Source: Beroe forskalii
Lineage: Eukaryota; Ctenophora; Nuda; Beroida; Beroidae
DNA: 64,000 nt
Direction of reading: 5' to 3'
Assembly: GCA_011033025.1 (NCBI GenBank)
Contig: WFMF01000178.1
Coordinates: 71,849 to 135,848, forward strand
Made by a program: the position numbers and the translations under genes. Below are positions 1 to 8,800 of the stretch, piece after piece. Within the stretch, counting starts at the first letter, position 1. Each line of letters starts with the position of its first letter. A model generated the notes under the pieces. It did not search any database. It was not told the DNA's origin and saw only the letters and a program-made list of their open reading frames with translations.

Positions 1-140
1 GGTAATAATACAGTAAATACACTTGGTGTGTAAATTACCATCATGAATTGCACTCGCAAGCTCGTGCAATTACTCAATAAATGCACTCAAGCTCGTGCAT
101 TTATTGCATGAATTCCACTCGCAAAATTTTTTTCATTTTA
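1..140. repeat. Left-truncated copy of the cloverleaf repeat
   Basis: This stretch matches 54561-54700 closely: the same left end, then inverted arms around loops beginning CGCAAGCTC. Bases are missing relative to the clean copy (CTCAAGCTC instead of CTCGCAAGCTC in the second arm). The match breaks off in the third arm near position 128. The copy is degraded or poorly sequenced and lacks the closing outer stem. Confidence 0.75.
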
Positions 141-235
141 TTTATTTAAACCCTTTTTTTTAAAAAAAAATTAAGCCAGAGGGGTTTAAAGGGGTCCCAA
201 AAAAACAAAAGGTTTTCGGGGGAGTTTGTGCATTT
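141..235. other. Low-quality sequence rich in homopolymer runs
   Basis: Runs of A, T, G and C of 4 to 9 bases follow one another, as in the corrupted block at 6121-9080. No gene or repeat can be read here. Uncorrected read sequence is the likeliest cause. Confidence 0.5.
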
Positions 236-1290
236 CATAAACAATAAAAATCTTTAACTGGTTAGTTTTGTTTATAATTGATACCTGATTTATTCTGATT
301 TCTATATATTTGAGTTTACCTGTCAAATAATATCTATACTTTATTAAAAATAGAAAGTCTTTCAAAAGTGTAAATACTTAATTTTGGCAGATATTTAATA
401 ATTTTATTGCTATATAATGAATACTATTGTTCATTATTAAATTAATAACTATTCTATTTTGTTATTTATCATTGTTGATGTTCAAAAGACAATTCTTGTT
501 TTTCAAAATCCAAAGTCCGTATAAATGATGAATTTCAAATTCATGTTTTCTATCTTATTTCAAATCAGATTTAGCTGCAGCAAAAATTTAAAGTTTTGTT
601 TCCTGCAAGTGCATGGACTTTCTGAGCTTATCCTTGATTTAACTTTAAGATGAAAGTTGAAACTGAAAGTTTCCGATTTCTTGCCATTTGGTATTTCGTT
701 TTGTAATGAAAGCAACTTATATTAATCTCACTTGATTGAAAAGCTTGTTTTGATATTGTTTGCTAATTTGCTAAAATGATCGTACGGGGCTTTTCCATGC
801 ATACATTAATCGTGCGCAGCTTGTCAGTGTCATTGCATTAACTTTAAAGTTAATAAGTTTAACATCCTGATCCAGTGAGCCGCTTTTAGAAAAGCCGCGC
901 ACGCACGAGTTCGACATGCCACCGCGCCCGCGCCAAAATTATTACGAATAATGATATGTAAAGCTCATAGGTTGAAAGCAACAGGTTGAAAAGGAAGGTA
1001 GAAAACCAATAAAAGACCCTTCTTGGCTTGGAAAATGGAAATTGCAGATCATGCTTTCAATCTTCAAGAGAGATGAGAAAAAGATAGTTCCTGTCGTTAT
1101 AACCATCCAGACTGGAGCACAGTAAAATTCTACATGTCCTTTCGACCTTTTCAACCTGTTGTTTTCGACCTATGAAGACACATATGCGGTATACTTGCTC
1201 CAAACCAGACGACACCCCTGGTTAGGGGAAGTTCGCCTGGTACTGGTAGTGGTAAACCCAGTGGTTCTGTTTGTTTTGTGTGGTAATGAT
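236..1290. other. AT-rich intergenic DNA, no gene seen
   Basis: Only short open frames occur, with no recognisable domain. The stretch is AT-rich with scattered A and T runs. Nothing else can be supported. Confidence 0.5.
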
Positions 1291-1296
1291 TACATA

Positions 1297-1560
1297 AGAA
1301 CCCACCCTATAATTTATAGCATATAGGGTGGGTTCTGAATTTAGCCCAGCAGAGCCCACCTCAATCAGCCGAACCGTACCCGCCCTAACCGGAACCCTGG
1401 GTTGGGGCCAACCCTAACCAGTAACCCAGCCATTATGATAAAGTGTTTTGTTTATCATTATGGCTAGGCCCCAACCCAATTAAAATTAAATTAGGTTCAG
1501 CTGTGTTAAGGTGGGTTCCGCTGGGTTATAGAGCAAAAACTTTGCACAAATGTGAAACCA
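1297..1560. repeat. Nested hairpin repeat
   Basis: A perfect 15-bp stem, AGAACCCACCCTATA at 1297-1311, pairs with 1322-1336 around a 10-base loop. A second hairpin follows: GGGTTGGGGCC near 1400 pairs with GGCCCCAACCC near 1470, and the inner arms CATTATGATAAA and TTTATCATTATG pair inside it. GGTGGGTTC recurs as far as about 1760. This looks like a foldback element rather than a gene. Confidence 0.6.
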
Positions 1561-2140
1561 GCTGAGATTCAGTGTTTAAAATTAAAACACTGAATTCAGA
1601 ATTTCGGCTCGTTTCAGGGAGGGTTTGGGCAATTTTCAAAGTTTCAGGTGGGTTCGGGCGGTTCCAAGTTCCACTATCAGATGGGTATTGGGTTCGGATG
1701 GTTTTATGTGGGTTTGGTGGCTTCGAAGCTAAATCGGGTGGGTTTGGTGGCTTCGGGTGGTTCCTGCTTTCATTCAGTATCGACTAAATCAAAATGACCG
1801 TTAAATTTAATTTAAAAAAATAAAAAAACGAAAATTTCTGCAATAATTCAAATTCAATAAATAACAACTACATTTATTTACAATTTACAATTACATGTCC
1901 AATAAATGTAACCATTCGTAACCCTTAGAGTTAGATATGGACGGATCAAACTACAGCACTTCTGCCCTGTACTTAGTATTTTGAAATGAAATTTAAAATT
2001 TAATGGCTTTAAGTTTATGGTTTATCCTTAAAATTGCGATTCGCCTTCGAAATCATTTATTAACTAATTGTTCATTATTATTTATAATTAGCGGAGTCCC
2101 ATTCCCAAAATGTCACTTTCAGTTTCATTTCAGTATATAA
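1561..2140. other. GGTGGGTT-type short repeats, then AT-rich DNA
   Basis: From about 1619 to 1775 the sequence repeats variants of GGTGGGTTCGG and GGTTTGGTGGCTTCGG, probably an extension of the preceding hairpin element. From about 1800 to 2140 it is plain AT-rich sequence without a gene. Confidence 0.4.
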
Positions 2141-2147
2141 TTCGCCG

Positions 2148-2224
2148 CGGCGCGCAAACAATTACCCAGGCGCGGCGTACAACGCCGCGTCGGGGTAATT
2201 CAATTTCAAATGGTTTGCGCGCCG
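2148..2224. repeat. GC-rich triple-nested palindrome
   Basis: An outer perfect 12-bp stem, CGGCGCGCAAAC at 2148-2159, pairs with 2213-2224. Inside it AATTACCC (2160-2167) pairs with GGGTAATT (2193-2200). Inside that CGCGGCGT (2171-2178) pairs with ACGCCGCG (2182-2189). The GC content contrasts sharply with the surroundings. It resembles a small foldback transposon. Confidence 0.75.
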
Positions 2225-2440
2225 CACGACACTGACATGTGACTGACAGCGCGCAAATTATCTTCCTATGCATTTGCAAATGCAATTGAAAACCATTCGT
2301 ATAATTACAGAGTTCTCAGTTCATAAATAAAATAAGTGGAACTGGATTGTCCCGAGGGTACTTAAATATTCATCTAAAACCTATTTATTTGTCTACTGTC
2401 AATACTTCAATAGTCTCCTGTAATAGTCTCCTTCAATAGT

Positions 2441-2674
2441 CGCCCGTAACGTTCGTCCGTCGATCGAACGGAACTGGTCGATCGATCAACTCCATTTGAA
2501 GGAATGATGTGTTAACTGGTCCCTAATGACTTGAATCGTGTTTAAATGAGAAATTTTTAGTTATTTCCCTACTAGGTCAAAGATTTTCTATTTAAAATTA
2601 AAACACACCAGTCGATCAAATGAAGTTGATCGATCGACCAACTCCATTCGATCGACCGCCGAACGTTATGGGCG
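2441..2674. mobile_element. MITE with about 60-bp terminal inverted repeats
   Basis: The left end starts CGCCCGTAACGTTCG and continues with GTCGATCGA-type motifs for about 60 bases. The right end is its inverted copy, starting CGCCCATAACGTTCGG on the other strand, with only a few differences. The element is 234 bp and has no coding capacity. No clear target-site duplication was found, so the superfamily is open. Confidence 0.75.
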
Positions 2675-2681
2675 CTTTAGA

Positions 2682-2834
2682 TCACTGTGACGAAGCAGAG
2701 CCCAGATGAGGGCCATCCAAAGTCATATCTGTTAAGTACCTAATCGAAGGGCATGGAAGCACTGATTCCGCCAGATATTTTAGGCTGCCGCTCGATGGTA
2801 TGATTATAACTCCTAGGGTGACTGTAGCAGGTTG
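2682..2834 (-). CDS. Possible last exon of the SLC35G-like gene
   Basis: On the minus strand a CTAG acceptor at 2835-2836 is followed by 50 open codons and a TGA at 2684-2682. The start phase fits the end of the exon at 3859-4017. The peptide begins QPATVTLGVIIIPSSG, which could be part of a last membrane segment, and it would bring the protein to 377 residues, close to the usual size of the family. The sequence does not clearly match the family's C-terminus, and the acceptor lies within an X-box-like palindrome. Treat it as a candidate only. Confidence 0.28.
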   Translation of the reverse strand, partial: QPATVTLGVIIIPSSGSLKYLAESVLPCPSIRYLTDMTLDGPHLGSASSQ

Positions 2835-5800
2835 CTAGGCAACAAAACCCTTGCTTTTATAAAGCTACCCAAGCTGTGTGTTTCTAGGGAGTCGGTTGCT
2901 TGGCAACACACTGTATCAGCTATTGGGGACAGTTGCTAAGCAACCTAACGTGAGTCATCGTTGACGTTTTGCAGGGTTACCATTGCCAGGAGATTTCTAC
3001 GAAGGCTCAGGATTTAGAGTCATTTTTCCATATCACCACTAGAACTGTTGAGAAAAGCAGCACCACTGAACCTATCACTTGAATAATGGTAGGTACCTGA
3101 AATCATTGGCACTGTTAGTACTTTGCAAGTAACCGAAAGTGAAAACATCGACACCGTTAGTTGTTAGTACTTCCCTAGGTAACTGAAAAGATTGGGATAA
3201 TTGATTATTTTTGAGCCATTTAAAAGCTTAACAGGAACTCCTTAACTGAAAGAGCATATGAAGTGCTGTTTCCCAATCCGATGCCCACTCTCTTTCCCGA
3301 TATTATAAAGCTCGTACACGTCTATTTCTAAGTCATTGTACGCCTAAAACTCGGGTATTTAAGAGTTTAGAGCGGGGATCAACTACTGATTCTATAAGCA
3401 CAGTGAGCAGTAAACTGCGCTTGTAAAGGAGAGGGAGAGTCTCTAAGTGACGCTGTGCACTGCAGTGCTTACAGGGGCTTAGCGGCGGGTAACGCCCATA
3501 CATACACTCCAGTACACAGGACTTGGAGAGGAGGAGGAGGAGGAGGAGAGGTGGCCAATGACCCTGCCATTATGTCATGTCCGCTGCTATTGCTGCTGAT
3601 AATGAACACTAGAATACACTACATTTATACCCTCATACTACATCCCGACAGGCTGAGGACAGAACACAGAAGAAGATAAAGTCCATATTGATATAAAGTG
3701 AAAGCTTCCGCTCTAAAATAAAATTGCTTCACTGATCTTATGAATGGGGTAAATTCAAGATTCTAAACTTCCTTTGGCCATACTGGAGAGGGTTCTGGGG
3801 GCTAAAAAGGAAGATAAAGAACGGGGTTTTAAGATCGCTACACACCCTAGAGTCTTACCTCGTGGAACATGAATATCTGAAAGAGGAAAGCCACCAGGAC
3901 GTCTATGTTTCTGACGAGGCTGACTTTGGTGGTGTTGGCCATCATGCCGCCCTTGTTAATGCCGTACTGAGCTAGGAAACCCAGCAACCCGGCCAGCAGC
4001 AGCGACAAGTTGTCAGACTGAGGGGAAGGTGGTGTCAGTATGGGGGGTCGGGCATATGGGTCAGACTGAGGGTACTTGGGGAATATGGGGGATGGGGGTG
4101 AAAGCAATAGCGAGCAAGCGACAAGTTGTCAGACTGAGGGAGAGTAGGGATGTATGGGGGGGTCGACAAGTTGTCAGAACCCGTGTTAGTATGAAGCAGG
4201 AATACAGGGGGGGTCAAGCAGTAGCGACAAGTTGTCAGACTGAGGGGAGATTAAGGTGGTAGTATGGGGGGAATACAGGGGGGGGGGGTCAAGCAATAGC
4301 GACAAGTTGTCAGACTGAGGGAAACTGGGCAGGAATATAGCGGGTTAAGGGTTGCTGAATTGTTAGAAATCGTTCTGATTTTAAGTACTGGAAGATTAAG
4401 TGGTAGATTAAAGGCCCCGGGGTCAAGCATCAGCGACAAGTTGTCAGACTGATTGGGAGATTTATAGTATTAGGGCGTGAAGTACAATGTACTTGTCCCA
4501 CCCTCTAAACTCGACAAGTTTAGACTGAGAGCGATTGAGGTAGTAGTATGAGGGGGGGAATTCATGTTTACATACCATAATTTAAATAAACGGAATTTTT
4601 GAGGGGATCGAGCAATAGATCAAGTTCTGCACGATCTGAATTTTGATTCAAAGTTTTTTGGTGAGGGTCAAACATTGTCTAAAATGGATAAAATGGTTGT
4701 GCTAAGGGGAAAATCATTTTTACCGATGAATAATTGTATTTAATTTGCCGCATGAATATCCACTGTTGCCCTATATATATTACTGTTAGGCAGAAGTCCG
4801 TAACATGCACTGTAATGGGGATACGTATCATGGGGCATGGAGAAATACCGCCGGGGTCACAGGGAAATTTCTGTCTTTGAGGAATTTCAAAATCAAATCA
4901 GCTATTAGCGGCTTTTAACATAAAAAATGGAAATTAAATTTGAAATTTCTTGGTCAATTGCCTCTGCAAGCAACTTACACTGCAGACGGCGGCTGTATGA
5001 CATAGCTGACGGGCTTGCCGCAGAACACCAGGATTATCATGGAGATGGCAATGGTGGCGGTAGCTGTGGTGAACCCAGTGAGGGCGTAGTAGAAGAGGAC
5101 CACGTTGTACGGAATACCTCGGTTGTTACACCTGGAAAATGTGAAGATTAGTCACTCAGTCACTGAGTCTAAATAAAACCTGGGAAATGGTGATTTATAT
5201 GTCATCGCGACTTACTAATGGTGAACGGAAGAGAAATGATATGTGAGGATGTTTGAAGTACAACTATAACCCCCCCCCCCAAACTATACTGCACCTCTCA
5301 CCTCTTGATGAAGATGTAGGCGAGGGATTTGAAGACAGGCTGCAGGAGAGCTACTGTTACTGCTAGAATGTTGAGAGAGGCATGCATCAACAGTCTGAAT
5401 AGTATCAGGGATTAAATAGAGTAAAAGACATCAACATTCAACATTCTTAATAACGGGATTACTGAACCAAATTATTGCCAGTATTCGTTGAGGGGATCTG
5501 CGATGGCTTAAATTCATAAATTTACATCAACCCCTGTTATATCACCCCCCAATGAACCCGACACTCCATCTCACCTCTTAGGGTCGACGACCATGACAAC
5601 CCCAGCGATACACAGCACGATGCACACGAAGTGCACGAGTCTGAAGGTGTCTTTGAGCATGATCTTGGAGCCGATGGCAGTGAAGATGGGAGCTATGGAC
5701 ACGATCACCGTTACTTCACCCACTGCGGAGAAATGGAGTTAGTGACCAATCAGCGGGCGGTGAAGTGAGCAGGTTTTAGTTCAGAACCAATCAGGTTGCG

Positions 5801-8800
5801 ATAAATTGAGCGATAAGCTCGGTAGTATAATTGAGTCATATGACCCAATCAAGCAACAATCTTGCCATTATCGTGGTCTATGTGTCAGTGTCACAACGTA
5901 TTTAATTTTACCTGGAAGTCTCTGAATAGCGTAAGTTACACACAGGAAGCTGAGACTGCCGAATATGCACCGGAACACTATCTCCCACTTGGCAGTGACT
6001 CTGACGAACAGGGGTTCATTCTTGGCGATGTTCAGGATCGTGGAGACTGTCAGGATGATCAGGAAACGGCCCCAAATCACCTGGGAGTAGGAAGTAAAGT
6101 AAATGCTCACTTGCATGGTTTTCCCCTACCCCATCAATAAACGGGCCCCAGGGCGGGCCCCAGCGGGGAATCATTTTTTTGATCTTTTGGTTTTCATTTT
6201 TTTTATTTTTAGATCAAACCTAAAAAAGTAGTCACAACCTGCGGTTGGAAAAAATTTTGATGGCGGGACGACCCCCTATCCTGACAAATCAGAATAAACG
6301 TAGGGGGTCTGAAAAGTGGTTTGGGGAAGTTAGAGGGGTTTAAAAAGGCTTTTTATGGCAATCTTTAAAAATAATTTTTTGGATGCAATCAGCATGGCGG
6401 GGAAACTGCCCCCCCATTACTCTATCATGCTGATTAAAATAGGGTAAATTTGTCTAAATTTGTCAACGCCATTTTAGCAAAGGGTTTTATCGAATGACTC
6501 CAGCCTTTCTCAGGGGGCCCCACACCACAAACGAAAAATTCTTGCCTTTGATTTAACCGGCCGAATTATAACCGACTCTAATGAATGAAAAAAATCATTA
6601 TTTGATTCTAATCTTTAAATAAATTTTGGCCAAAACCGAAACATTGAAGGGGGATAAAGGCCGGGGTTTACATGGGGAATTTACTTTTCAAAATTTTTGT
6701 TTCACGTTTTTTTCGATGCTCATGTGCACACATGGGGGAAAACCCTTGGGGGCCCCCCTTGGTTCTTTTCCCTCCATTGAAGAAGGGCCCCAAGTCCGCG
6801 GGGGTGGGTTCTGTCCCCGGAAATGTCCGTTTCGTAATGGTGGGGGCCCCGCCCAACGGGGGCCATTCCCCCTTTTTTTTTGTCTGTTGGCTAGGAAATT
6901 GAAAAAAACCTACGTTAAAAAAACAAAAACAGAAAAATTCCCCCAAACGATCATTCAAAAAGTTTTGCATTTTTCCACGAAGGGCACTAAAGATCTCAAC
7001 GTGGGCGTTTCAAAAACACGGTTTAGCGCCTTTATTTTTCCAACTTTCTCCCGATTCACCGAAATTTCTCTAACACGGGGGACGTTTAACTCCCAATAGC
7101 TTTACAAATGGTAATGAATTGCCGGGAGGAAATAGGGTTCTAGCATTATCTGGGTTTAAAATTTGGGTGACGTCTCACATTTGGTGATTTTGGGGGTTCC
7201 GGGTTTCGGAGAAAATTGCGCTGGAACAGTCCACTCTTTTTATCTGCTAACCAATCGTTATAATCACTTTCACCGATATAGTATACCTAGATATATCATG
7301 CGATAATCCCAGGGCATATCTTTTGGCGATCTTTTAAAAATAGAAGTTTTTGGGTGGGGCCCAATCGAAAAGAGAAAAAAGGAAAATTTATGTTGAATAG
7401 AGAAAAGAAATGAATGATGTTTCATCGTAAAATTTGACAATTTTGTAAAGTCGCCCGAAGTGCCCAAGTAATTAAAGACAGGAAATTTAATTTAAAATTG
7501 GGGAAAAGGGGGTTATACCTCTACTAAAGGTCAGAGTTGGGGTTTTGATTATCAAAAAATGTTGGACAGCATATTAAGTGACAAACTGTTGGCCCAAATC
7601 CCGAAGAGGGTCTGTTGGTTAAACTCAATCAAACAATCACTTTTAATCCCAATCCACACTAACTCATTCATTTTTTCCCCCCTTTACCCCTAATCCTCAT
7701 TTACTCAAACATAACCCCTTTTTAATACTAACTCTTTATTTTTTCAACTCATCTCACTCTTTGCTCATCTTTCCCCACTCCCCCTCACAAAAACCTTTTA
7801 AATCACAAATTCCCCCTTGCTCCCAGACCCCATTTAAAACTCATTATTTTCACTATACTTTCACTCCCCCCTCCTTTTTTTAACCCCCCTCTTAATTTCT
7901 CACTTTCACTCCCCATTTTCCACTAATTCCTCCTATTAAATTCCCTACTCATTAATTCACCCCTCTTCATTAAATTTTTCCCCCCTCATTAAATTTTAAT
8001 ATACAAAATTTATTTACCTTTTTGAACATGGACTAACAGATAAAAAAAAAATTTTTTAAAATTAAAACACAACGAAAATTAAATTCGAATATAAGTGGGG
8101 GAAGATGGTTGGGGCCCCAAAAACAGTTTTAATCCCCTTACTATCTAGTATCAAATTTTGGGAACTTAATTACTTTTCATTTAGTGCCTGAAATCAGCCC
8201 CTTTCAGTTATATCCAAAACCAAGAGACTAAAAAAATTCCCCCCAAACGGTTGACCCGCAAGGGCATCACATGGAAAATTTTTAACTGGATGATAAACAA
8301 TTTCTAGAATGGGGGAATTTTTATATTTAGTCCCCGAAACAAATTAAATCAGTTCAAAGGTTGAATGGGATTCAAAGTAATTTAGGGTTTTTTTTCAAAT
8401 CAGGTCAATGCCTTTTTTCCCTTAAATTCAAAAAACATAAAAACTAATACATAACACATGACTATGATGATGCTACAAAAATTGATGGATTTATTGTAAT
8501 AATTTTTGTTTAAGTCATAATCGAAAAATATAAATAACTCTTTTCCAAAATACCCCCCCAGAATTTAAAAAACATATTGACGCAGTTAAAACAGGGGTTG
8601 GGGGAAAAATTACAATGGGTTTTAAGCGATTGTTATTACTGGGGAAAGGATAAGAGTTTTTATTAATTAATTTTTTTGGGGGGGTTTTTACAAAACCCCT
8701 GAATAATTTGTTCAAAACCAAGTGCCAGGGATGAAAATGGTTTTTTTGGATTTTTTTGGGAAAACACATTTGGGAAAAGGTGTCAAAAAGGGGATTTTGG

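Larger units (their letters stand above)
4860..6120. repeat. Duplicated block A, copy 1 (matches 9140-10480)
   Basis: This block carries four SLC35G-like exons and their introns and matches 9140-10480 almost base for base, with scattered substitutions and small indels, including in introns and a C-run. Intronic similarity this high suggests a second allele or a very recent duplication. Confidence 0.9.

Noticed and set aside
6626..7099. 157-codon open frame, the longest in the window
   Set aside because: It runs through the corrupted copy of the transporter's first exon. The frame is a product of homopolymer errors.
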